Under the pieces are notes generated by a model that worked only from the letters and a program-made list of their open reading frames with translations, had not been told where the DNA came from and ran no database searches. The translations under genes were made by a program, and so were the position numbers. This document shows positions 20,617-31,800 of a DNA stretch of 35,955 nucleotides, piece by piece; the stretch's first letter is position 1; every line of letters starts with the position of its first letter. This stretch comes from Ophiothrix spiculata (taxonomy: Eukaryota > Echinodermata > Ophiuroidea > Amphilepidida > Ophiotrichidae), in assembly GCA_000969725.1 (NCBI GenBank), contig JXSR01S035557.1. One strand, given 5' to 3'.

Positions 20617-21866
20617 TATGTGACCCGCAATATCGAAGGGTACCTTAAGGTGGATCGAAAGGATGTTTCTGGAAATTAGAAACTTCATTTAGAGGCACTT
20701 GATTAAATTGAACAAGTAAAGCTTAAAACACTGAGCAAAATGGTCTTTGTTTGACATAAAATTGGATGGATTGAGCATGATACAAAAAGATATTGGTCGA
20801 GCTATGAGTTTTACGAAATATCGTGCGAGACGCGCAGNNNNNNNNNNNNNNNNNNNNNNNNNNNNNNNNNNNNNNNNNNNNNNNNNNNNNNNNNNNNNNN
20901 NNNNNNNNNNNNNNNNNNNNNNNNNNNNNNNNNNNNNNNNNNNNNNNNNNNNNNNNNNNNNNNNNNNNNNNNNNNNNNNNNNNNNNNNNNNNNNNNNNNN
21001 NNNNNNNNNNNNNNNNNNNNNNNNNNNNNNNNNNNNNNNNNNNNNNNNNNNNNNNNNNNNNNNNNNNNNNNNNNNNNNNNNNNNNNNNNNNNNNNNNNNN
21101 NNNNNNNNNNNNNNNNNNNNNNNNNNNNNNNNNNNNNNNNNNNNNNNNNNNNNNNNNNNNNNNNNNNNNNNNNNNNNNNNNNNNNNNNNNNNNNNNNNNN
21201 NNNNNNNNNNNNNNNNNNNNNNNNNNNNNNNNNNNNNNNNNNNNNNNNNNNNNNNNNNNNNNNNNNNNNNNNNNNNNNNNNNNNNNNNNNNNNNNNNNNN
21301 NNNNNNNNNNNNNNNNNNNNNNNNNNNNNNNNNNNNNNNNNNNNNNNNNNNNNNNNNNNNNNNNNNNNNNNNNNNNNNNNNNNNNNNNNNNNNNNNNNNN
21401 NNNNNNNNNNNNNNNNNNAGTCAGAGCAACTTCATTTTGCCTTTAATACCACCTTAAGGGTCCCAAAATGAAAATTGATTTTTTAGTCTCATCTGAAAGG
21501 TTATATTTTAAGCTTTAAAATGACGCCTTGGTTATTGGATGGTCGATTACAAAGTTACATCCTAATCGGTAAAAGGCATCGGGCTGATTCCGAAAACAAT
21601 AGTTCTGAGAAAATTGAGTTTAAAGTTTGGTACTGAGTAAAGCTTGAATGGAGAGGATTTTTATCTTGGTTTTTAACAAATTTTTGTTAATGTTTTGGAT
21701 GTTGGAACCAGATTAATGATAGAAAACACTTCAAAGGTAACATTTTAGATGAAATTAGAAATTCTACCTTGGACGTAATTTTTGACTATGCTCAGCTTCA
21801 ATGGCCAGTATCTAGTAATTTACTGTGCCGACCTTAAGGTACCTTTCGATATGACGGGTCGCATAT
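20617..21866. mobile_element. Inverted-repeat element containing the assembly gap
   Basis: The left end ATATGTGACCCGCAATATCG (20617-20636) pairs with the right end CGATATGACGGGTCGCATAT (21847-21866). The right 400 bp is homologous to the inverse of 23434-23868. A run of N fills 20838-21418. Just after it, 21419-21458 is the inverse of a sequence at 6420-6458 (AAGGTGGTATTAAA ... ATGAAGTTGC), so a second element may be nested. Confidence 0.75.
20838..21418. other. Assembly gap (581 N)
   Basis: Unknown bases. Any frame crossing it is meaningless. Its position inside an inverted-repeat element suggests the assembler failed on repeated DNA. Confidence 0.99.
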
Positions 21867-21995
21867 TACAAAACTATAGAGTCAATGAGACTAATACTTA
21901 AAATGATGGCTGAATTTTAGCAGATTTGGCAGGAACATATTTAACAATATAAAGATCTCAGATCTCTTAAACCCCAATGCCTAACGATATGAACA

Positions 21996-22469
21996 CAATT
22001 GAATACGCCAGAATAAGAACATCCCAACTCCAACAGCTCCCTTCTGTTAATTATACTTATAAAATGTAAATGCATACAAATCTCTGAAAATGTTTTCACA
22101 TCACTAAAATAGCATTTCCATGTTAATATCCTAATCATAGTGTTACATTTGACCCTGTAGTTGACTTTTTTTAGACATTGTTAGATAATTGTTATAGTAC
22201 ATATAGTTGCTATATTTAAACAGCCATTACAAGAAAACCCCAACTCCATGAGCTCCTCTCTGCAACTATATGCTAGAAAAATTATCTAACAATGTCTAAA
22301 AAATTCAACTACAATGTCAAATGTGACACTTTCATTGGGATAAAGACATGGAAATGCTTTTTAGTGATTTGAAAGCATTTTCAGAGATTTGTATGCATTT
22401 ATATTTTACAGGACTTAACAGAAGGGAGCTATTGGAGTTGGGATGTTCTTATTCTGGCGTATTCAATTG
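21996..22469. mobile_element. Fold-back element, long inverted arms
   Basis: Arms of about 200 bp: 21996 onward (CAATTGAATACGCCAGAATA ... CAACTCCAACAGCTCCCTTC) against its inverse ending at 22469. Homology extends inward to TTAGACATTGTTAGATAATT near 22170 and its inverse near 22279. The loop is roughly 80 bp. No reading frame of note; a foldback-type MITE. Confidence 0.85.
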
Positions 22470-22787
22470 CTTGTACGGTGTTCGTACAAAAAACTGATTA
22501 CAAATCTGACGCTTTTGAAACCATTATTTATGAACTTCTGATGGTCTTTGGATGCAGTTTTGCAGAATCCAATTTTATAAATTAATTCAAAATGGTCAAA
22601 ACAATGTTCTTAGCCATTGTATGAAGTACTGTTATGCTCGCCATGCGTATATTATATTCCTTGTGAGCATTCAAAATTTTTTTGGTGGAGTATGCTATTT
22701 TCTCCTGAGGAGATTTTGTGCATGTTTGGAATGTTAATTTAATTTTTTCATCCCAATCTTAATGTCCTTGCAAAATATCAGCTTTCA

Positions 22788-23226
22788 TTTTAAGGGGGAA
22801 AGTAAAAAAAATGACCTCAGAATGGGAATTTTAATTTAAAACACCCACTCAGATGTTGTGCCATTTTTATTTTTTTTAAATTTAGCCAATTTTTTGATTT
22901 TCATGACAAATAAGGTCAAAAATCCTCAAAATGACGCAACATCAGAATTGGCGTTTTAAATAAAAATTCCCATATTAAAGTCATTTAAAAAAAAAATTGT
23001 TATTTTGAGCTTGTTTGGAAGCCCAAATGGCCAAAAAATGTGTTTTTTGTGATTTTCTCAAAAGATGTGATTTTTGGTCAAAAATTAACATCACCAACAA
23101 GTTCCTTGTGAAAATTCCTTTCTGGATATGTATACTTTTATTATCTTTAAGCACTTTGTTAAAAAGTAATGATACAAAATAAACTTGCAAAAAAATAATT
23201 TTTGAGTAACGTGATTTCCCCCCTTA
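22788..23226. mobile_element. Possible MITE with TTAAGGGGGAAA ends
   Basis: Weak inverted ends TTTTAAGGGGGAAA and TTTCCCCCCTTAA, with AT-rich DNA between. Weaker than the other cases because the repeats are short. Confidence 0.4.
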
Positions 23227-23433
23227 ACGCCAAAATAATTAAAATTGAACATTTTCTAGCTGAGGCAAATATGAAATGTGCCAAAAAAGAAAACTTCAAC
23301 ACAAGTTTTTTGTTTTGGATATGTGGACATGTCACGCTGCGAAATTCTAACTCCATTTGCAGATGTCATGGGAACTGACTTCAGGTATTCTTTTTCAATC
23401 TTCAATAAAACATGCAAATCCAATCAATTGCAA

Positions 23434-23868
23434 ATATGTGACCCGTCATATCGAAAGGCAGGTACCTTAATACCGGCATAGTAAATTACGAGATACATGC
23501 CATTGAAGCTGAGCATAGTCAAAAATCACGTCCAAGGTCGAATTTCATCAGAAACATTACCTTTGAAGTGTATTCGATCATATTAATCAGGTTCCAACAT
23601 CCAAAACACAAGACAAATGTTTTAAAAACCGAGATAAAAATCCTTTCTCCATTCACGTTTAACCAGTACTTGATTTTCTCAGAACTTTAGTTTTCGGGAT
23701 CAGCCCGATACCTTTTACCAATTTGGATGTAACTTTGTAATCAAACATCCAATAACCAAAAGCAAGGTGTCATTTTAAAGCTTAAAATATAATCTTTCAG
23801 ATGAGACCAAAAAATCCATTTTAATTTTGCCGACCTTAAGGTACCTTTCGATATGACAGGTCACATAT
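23434..23868. mobile_element. MITE, 435 bp, ATATGTGACC family
   Basis: Ends ATATGTGACCCGTCATATCG with AAAGG, inverted as CCTTTCGATATGACA and GGTCACATAT (one or two mismatches). The interior matches the inverse of 21450-21830 (for example GCTGAGCATAGTCAAAAAT here against ATTTTTGACTATGCTCAGC there). Confidence 0.86.
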
Positions 23869-23954
23869 GCAACCAAAAAAATCACAATACAACTTGCTGA
23901 TATCGTTATTGTTTGTGTGTTTTATTCTAAGCAATGGTTAGAATTGGATTCAAA

Positions 23955-24558
23955 TCGTCGGTCACATCACATACTGTTCTATATGACGAAAGACGCATTT
24001 CAAGAAAATCGCATCTGAAAATTTGTATGTAGACTTTGTATCATAGAAGAACCTTTGCACTAAGTTTTCTTCTGATACTAATATTTTTTTAAAAGAAAAG
24101 ACTTCAAAGTTTTTATTATGTTTAATTTCAAATAAAAATACTACTTAGAATAGAACCCTATTTAATATAGCTTTGAACTTTATTATATCTATGAAAATGC
24201 TTTTTTTACATTTAGAGATCTTTTAGTACAGTAATTGAATACATCAAACTGTTCTATATGATATAGATCTGTATGTGAACATTTTTTTCATCCCAAAGTT
24301 GGAATAGCGCACTATATAGATCTGTATGTGATGCGTTGTTTAGGCTCTACTTTAGTACGTATTTTTGCATATATTGCAGTTTCTGAAACGCTCAATAAAC
24401 GCATATAGACCATAAATTATTAATCATTTCTTCGTAAATAGGCTAAATTATATCCTGTAACTTCATAGATATGAAGAAATCATCAATATATCAGTCCAGA
24501 AAATTTTCTCCAAAAAGTCGAAAATGTTCTGAAGAACAGTATGTGATGTGACCGACGA
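23955..24558. mobile_element. 604-bp element with perfect 25-bp terminal inverted repeats
   Basis: TCGTCGGTCACATCACATAC+TGTTC at 23955-23979 is exactly inverted at 24534-24558. Inside, ATATAGATCTGTATGTGA occurs twice (near 24263 and 24314). No coding frame. The perfect ends suggest recent movement or strong terminal conservation; the superfamily was not identified. Confidence 0.88.
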
Positions 24559-24736
24559 AATACTTGGTGGTCATACACTACAGATCAGGATCTGATTTGT
24601 GGCTAAAATATATCCCATGATAGGAATGAATGTTATACACAAATTGCAACTACTTGTTTTTGAAACTTCTAGAAAAAGGCTTAAATGTCACAAAAATATG
24701 CTACTTTTCTGTTTCAATTTTTTTTTCAAACTCCTA

Positions 24737-24947
24737 AGGGGCACACCATTTGATATTCAGGGAGGCTTGGAAGTTGGGGTCGAGTCAATTTTTTTCCCCG
24801 TCGGAGGCAGCAAGATTTTTAAAATTTCATTATTTTTTTTTTTCATTAACTTGAAGCAGTTGGGTAAAGTTTTTTTCCCTTCCTCATTTTTTGGTCAAGA
24901 TTTTTTTCAAAAAACTTCCACCCCAAAAAATCAAATGGTGTGCCCCT
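24737..24947. mobile_element. 211-bp MITE with AGGGGCACACCATTTGAT ends
   Basis: Perfect 18-bp inverted ends at 24737-24754 and 24930-24947. The interior is T-rich on this strand. Frames across it are not coding. Confidence 0.86.
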
Positions 24948-25100
24948 AAATATTCCTCCAGAAAAAAACCCCTTCAAATTGCCAAATTGGAGACAAATAT
25001 CTAGCGACAGAATTCACAAATTTATCAAGATGTGTATACATCAGCACATTTTAAACCTCCTTAGCTGTTCTGCATCAATATCAAGCAAGTTGTAGAGAGG

Positions 25101-25485
25101 ACCAATCCTGTCAAGGCCAAAAAAAAAAAAATGTTTGTTTGCCCTCCGCGACCGACCCTAAAATGCCATAAATTTGGGTCGGGTATTTTAGTCTATTTTT
25201 TTTCTTCTTCAAACATGTAAAATATGAAAACTCAATATTTTTGATGGAAAACGTAAAATTTAGCAGTATAAAGTCACATTTAGTAGTATAAATAATGACC
25301 CACAATCTTTGATCAAGCCCTGCATGCTTGGTATTCACGATAAAAATCTAAGGAATGACATCATTTTTTAAAATAAATGTGAAGAGTAAAAAAAAAAAAA
25401 AGAAGATTGACCGACCGACCCAAAATTTGAATTTTTCCACTGGAGGGCAAACAAACAATTTATTTTTTTTGGCCTGATTGGTACT
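25101..25485. mobile_element. MITE, GGCCAAAA/GGTC family copy b
   Basis: Ends ACCAATC ... GGCCAAAAAAAAA with TGTTTGTTTGCCCTCC, inverted at right as GGAGGGCAAACAAACA with TTTTTTTTGGCCTGATTGGT. Contains GACCGACCGACCC near its right end. It lies just downstream of the EIF3M stop. Confidence 0.82.
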
Positions 25486-25662
25486 CGAAAAAGAAGATAT
25501 AACGTGCTTCCATCATGCATTGCTTCCTATGGAATTGTTAGTACAGGAAATAATGAGAGTAGTTATTGATGAGACGTCCGATGCGATATGCCCAAAATGC
25601 AAGTGTGGTCCAAGTAATCTAAGCTTTGAATAAACATGACGTCACTATGGGATCCTGTGTTG

Positions 25663-25804
25663 TTATTGGTCCTGCTGCTGTATCTGTTGTAAAGCCAGTG
25701 TTTCCAATCTGCCTCTCACATGACTCAAATTCTGTTGCCATTCTACCAGCTGTTTCCGTAATTGCTGCCATTGCTGCTTGCCAAATGTGCGATGGGTTAC
25801 ATAA
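25663..25804 (-). CDS. eif3m: EIF3M terminal exon
   Basis: 142 nt. The acceptor is cattcccag|TTATG; it reads [15 protein letters not shown], then a helical stretch and a Gln-rich end to TAA at 25665-25663. The [12 protein letters not shown] string is identical to vertebrate eIF3m. Open frames on both strands over this exon in other phases are shadows. A minus-strand AATAAA lies at 25464-25459, inside an adjacent MITE. Confidence 0.95.
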
Positions 25805-28800
25805 CTGGGAATGAACAAAACAATTGCACACAAACTATTTTATATATAGGAAAAGCAAAAATGTATTGGACAAAGTGAACAAAAATCCATATTGCACGGC
25901 CCATTACTTGTAAATGCATCCCAACTATGTATGTTTGTTTATTGTCATATCCAATGGGTGATTTTAACATAGACCTTCTATAATATTGTTTTCCGTTTCT
26001 CCCTACCATGAGCTTTATTAAACACAAAAATGCAGAGTGCAGGGCCCTATTGCTTGTAAATACAACCTTCAACCTGTATTTCTGATTACAATGTCCAATA
26101 AATTATTGTTTGGCCTATAGGCATCAGAATTTTGATAAGAAACTTTACTCTACTTGCTCCGTGGTTCGGAAGTCACGTAAAGCTGTTAATCCCCTGTACG
26201 AATAGACTCCTTCATGGGGTATGCATTTCATGCAAGTACTGTGTATCATTGATTGATTTGATATATCAACCACATGATTTCAAGCCTAACTCATATAATA
26301 TTAAATCAAAAGCATCCTCAATTTTGGCAGAGCAGAGTTTTCCCCCCTATTTATGGATGGCGATCACTTGGATCAGAGTAAGAGGAGTTCAGTGTACCCT
26401 CGTGCATGAAGATCTTTGAAAAATACATCCATAAACAACTTTATAGTTTTTTACAGATCATGGTCTGTTACCTACCAACCAGTGGCGGCGGAAGGTAAAA
26501 ATTTTAGGGGGGACGGCTATTTTTTGAGCAAAAATTGTCGGAGGAAAATTATGATTTTTTTTTTGTTAAAAAATCTGTCAAACCGGCTAATTTTTTGATT
26601 TTTAACATTTAATTATCAAAACAAAGGGAAAATTTCATTTTCCTTTCCTTTTCTTTATTTATTCTTTGTTTTTTGAGGGGGTCCGTCGTAAGCATGGTCG
26701 ATAATTCGATATATCGAGATATATCGATTTTTTTAAAACATCGATATTGCCGATATTGGATTTCAAGGTTTATCGATATATCGTACTTGTCGATATTTTG
26801 AAAATAACATCGATAAATCGGGTGTACGATATTTCCACAGCTAATGATATATCGTACCCGTCGATGTTTTGAAAATAATATCGTATAATCAGGCGAATGA
26901 TGTCTACAAATCTAGCTATATCTATCGATAAATGTAAGTATTACTCACTCATTAGCTCATTGTTAACTTAGCTCATGTTAATTATTTCACTCATATGAAC
27001 AATATCTTTAAATAGTTCAAAATATCAACTTTTATGAAGGTTATAAGTGTAAAAGTAAATGTCAATAACGTAGTCTTGAATCTTGAATGCGTGCGTGTAA
27101 CTTATCGGCCTTCTCGTATCAGGGAAATATGTTCAACTAGCAGCGATGTTTTATGCCCGTGCGCATTATTGCAACTTCGATATATAATATTTCTTGGCAC
27201 ATAAACACTAGTCAGTTAAAAAACTGTCATAAATTAATGATGATATCCTTTATTTTTATAATATTATTCAGTTTTACATGTTATATCCGAGTTATAAAAT
27301 GATAACATGTCGCGCCAACACTGTAATCCATCGATGTACATAATATTTTACAATGACTAGAGGGACATTGTTTGCTCGCGATCGTGCCGATTATAAACAA
27401 ATGTCTCGGGGGAAAACCACCTGAAAACCTGACCGTGAAAAGCTGAATTTAACTGAAAATAAACTCTAAAAACATTGTTGCTTTTGCTTTATTTATATAT
27501 TTTTATATCCTTCGTCCATTTATTTCGATCTCAGTGGTTCCTTTTAAGATCAGTAACAGAAATGGTATCAGCTTTCCTCTGCGCCCATCTCAGCTAAAAC
27601 AACAACTAAAATCGATCTTAGTAACACAAATAAGTTTAAGATATTGTTTTAAGAAATAAAAACGTTTTATTAAAAAGAATGTTTATTACTCTTATTTACT
27701 GTTTTCCATTTGGGAATAATTACTGCCTTACAAGATGTTTAACTTCAACGTAGTTGATTTTATTCAGCTTCCCGGCCGCCTTTCGTCGTCCGGTACTATC
27801 TGCATGTAAACATGACGTAATCGTCAGGTCAAAGTTCAATTCCATTCATAAAATGGTCAGTCAAGTGATGATACGATGACGCATGCATTCACTGTAAAAG
27901 TAAGCCATCGCCGTCTAAAAGCACGATTTCGGCAATATTTTTCATCATGATCTTCACATGGTATGTATTTGTGTATGTGAGATCAAGAATTAATATGCTT
28001 CTTTTTCATAAAAATGTTAAATTTTCAATGATATTTTGAAAAGAAACGGCGATATTTTGATCAAACAGGGGTATGAGGAATTCTGCAACCAAACTGTGCT
28101 ACGTAATTACAACACGGAAGTTAGGGTCGCCACTCGCCAGTGTTCGTTCGTTACGCATTGTAATTTATTTGGTTGGCGAGCTGAGAGAAAACATCGATAT
28201 ATCGATATATATCGATAATTGATTGCCGATATATCGATATCGGAAAGTGGTCAATATCGACCAAACTTAGTCCGTCCCCTTCTCTTGAAATTTAGGTGGG
28301 GGGGGGGACGTGTCCCACCTGGGTCCGCCGCCTATGCTACAAACCAGTCTGGGTTCAGGGCCATGCACTCTATAAACCTTGAACTTATGCAACAAGCAGC
28401 CAGTTTACGCACATAAACCGATATGACCATGCGGGAAAGTAAATTTATCCGTATTTTTTGATCTTGCTGAATATTCAAATGAATTTATTTTCAATGTTTG
28501 TCCATGTGGTAGTAACAAAATTAGCCAAGAGTAATACCAAAATCATGAACAAAAATATTAATACACAATGATTTGGTCTTAATCAATCCCAATCAATCAT
28601 TACTAGTCTCTTACACAACACAAAACCACCAGTTCACAATGTTGTAGAATACAAAGGATATGCTATGGATCTCGTAACAGAGTCTGATTGCTTGTTGCAT
28701 ACTTCAAGGTTTATAGAGTATACTCAAACTTGTCTCTTGGAGGTCTTGGACTACTTGCTTGAAAATTTCAACTTGGGTTTTACACAGGCATCATCTTCCT

Positions 28801-31800
28801 TGATCTAAAGAAGGCATTTGACACAGTCCATCATAAGTCCTTCTAAGGAAACTTGGAGAGCAGTGGAAAGCAGGGCATGAACTCACATGGTTTAAATCAT
28901 ACCTTTCCCTGAAAATTACTACCTTGACAGTGCAATTATTAACATCAATTCTTTTTTTTCCTTTTTTTAAATGCTAATGACACAAGTTACTTTTGTAAAG
29001 GGCAAGTCGGTCACTGAAACACATTATGAATACCAAAAAAGGTAAGTCGCCAAATAGCACAATGTAAATTATCTCACTCTCAATGTTTTTGAAAAAAACT
29101 AAGGTTATGTTCCTTTGCACTCCGCAAAAATTGGCCCGCAAAGATGCTGATTTTATTGTTTCAATCTGTAATACTCCCATCGAAAATGTTACGAAATTCA
29201 AATACCTAGATGTCTGGCTGGATCAAACCCTAAATTGGAATGAGCAAACTAAAATCTCCAAAAACATAGTGGTCTGCTGCCAAGACCCAAGGCTATTTTC
29301 TCTCAAACTACCCTTTATCTTTCATATAAATTAAATGTTGTACCCCACTTAGATTATTGTGATGTTGTATGGGGGACGGGTTGGCGCAGCGCGTTTCTTC
29401 CCTCGCCTTTCACCACTGCGGCCCGGGGTTTGATTCCCTGTAAAACCTAGGTTGTACATGAATGTGGTTGTCGATCCATGCTCGTCCTCGCAGGTTTTCT
29501 CCGAGCACTTCGGTTTCCTCCTGCATCTAAAATCAAAATTCTTTCCATTATCCTGTATTCACATAATGGAGGCATCCCTGAATTTAATGCATTTGCACTA
29601 TTGGGATTAGCCTGGCTTTCCGCCGAATGTTATAAACTATAAATAAATAAATGTTGGTAGGCTCGTACCTTTCCAAGACTCTTGTGTCTATGTCAAAGGC
29701 GAAGGATAGTTCATTTTGGGGTTCCCCAGGGATCAATTCTTGGACCGTTGCTTTTTACCCAGTACATTACTACCTTGACAGAAGATCCTGGATAGTTTAC
29801 CGAACACAGCTGGCAAAATAATCCATGGGACTATCAGGAAGATATGTGTGTCATATGTCCCTGACAAGTGCTAACTCGTCATGTGAGTGCAAGAAAGTTG
29901 CATCTGCAATGGCTACCCTAAGCTATATTTATTTTACAACTTGTCACAAGAATGTGAAAATCCCTCAAATTTTCACCGTTTTAAGCCAGTGGTTCTTGAA
30001 ATGGTTCTTCAGGACTGGTGAGGAACCATTTCACGAACCACTGACCCAAGACTGGATGTTATAAAGTGTACAATCCAAATTTATGACAAATGGCAGCTAT
30101 TGCAGATACGACTTTCTTGCACTCACATGACTATCTAACAATATTAAGATAAATTGTAGGGACCTACCTTATACTGACTCTCTTTTGAAGCTCATCAATT
30201 TTACCCCTGGCCATTCTGGTTTTGATCACTAGGAAAAGAAGGGACAAAATTACATTAACTGTATACCGAGTGAGTCAAAAAAACTACAATATTAAATGAA
30301 AGCCATATTTTAAGAACAAGAGATATCATGAAGATAAAATGTACATATCTAAATAGATCATAGATTGACCTTTAAAATTGTGAAAAAATGGAGAAAATTG
30401 ATAAAGTCGTCATAGAAATACACTTATTTGAATAGGCAGGCATAAAACAGTTCTAATAATATTTATTCAAATCACTTGCAATTTTCAAACATGACTTTAC
30501 AATACAATATCACAAGATAATTACAATACATAAAAATAAAATATTAACAAACTTATTGAATACATGCAATATAAAAATACACAAACAAGTTGCAAGCAAT
30601 TAAGGATAAATGAATGGGTTCAGTAAAACCCAAAACACAAAGTGCTCAATTATCCTATATAATAACAAAAACATTTACATGAATACAGTGAAAGGCTAGC
30701 ATCAAATGAAAACACGCTTTTTTATCAATTGTAAGAATCTAAGAAAAATGACCTGCAATCAGACTTGAATGTAGAAAGATCATGACAATTTTTGGTATCA
30801 GGAGGAAAACCATTCCAAAGGCGGGGGAGAGACACAAAAAGAGAATTGAAAAATGAAGAACTCCTGGCTGTAATATGTAACAATCTGGAATTATTAACCC
30901 TGCTTAGATGCACCATCTGGTCAAAAGATTCAGGTAATAGTCCATTCATCAGTTTGAAACCAAATAAAAGTCTATGGAATTTGCAGGAATCCTCAAATTT
31001 CAACAAACCAAGGTCAGAAAGCCTCTCTTCATAGCTAGGCCTACATTCAATATCAATTGATTTCCTATAGAAGTAATTTTTCTTTGTACCCTATCCAATC
31101 TATCAATGTGATTTCCCTGAAATGGAGCCCAAACACAAATGCAGTAAACAAGATGTGGTAAAACTAGAGACTTAAAGATATTCAAAAGTGAAGCAGAAGA
31201 CATATTTTTGGTTACCCTAATGATGTTCTAATGAAGTTCTGTCCAACTGTCGTGCATATGTTTTATTTATGGAGGACACAATTGTGACATTATCTTTTTC
31301 TCTTTTGTTTTCGGGTGCCTTGAAATTTGAAAAGGGCCGTTTGAGCTTGGTGGCCCTGAAAATTCAATAATCGGTTGAATGTGGACTGGGACACATTTGG
31401 CAGGGGATTTCTTCGCGAGCTCACTTCTGGATCCCTTGCCAATGTCTGACGAACGTAGTCTACATTTATTTTGGGTCGGTCGGTCGGTTGACCTTTTTTT
31501 TTTTTTTTTTAATCTGCACATTTTAAAGAATGATCTGATTACATGGATTTTAATTTTTTTTTTAAATTTTAATTTTATTTAGAGTAAATATTCATTTTAT
31601 ACTACTAAATGTGACTTTATACTGCTAAATTTTACATTTTTCGTCAAAAATATTGAGTTTTCATATTTAAGGTGTTTGAAGAAACAAACAAAAAAATATT
31701 TTTTTGGCCTAATGTGGTTGTCAATTGAGGTCCCCGGCTAGGAAAGTCGGTACTTGCATCTTACATGTAGCTTAAGGACATTCTCCAGTGATATCTTGGT

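Noticed and set aside
20747..21457. Long open frame across the N run
   Set aside because: Almost all codons are N; the frame is an artefact of the gap.
25626..25831. Open frames on both strands near the EIF3M terminal exon
   Set aside because: They are shadows; the true frame is the third minus-strand phase reading [13 protein letters not shown].
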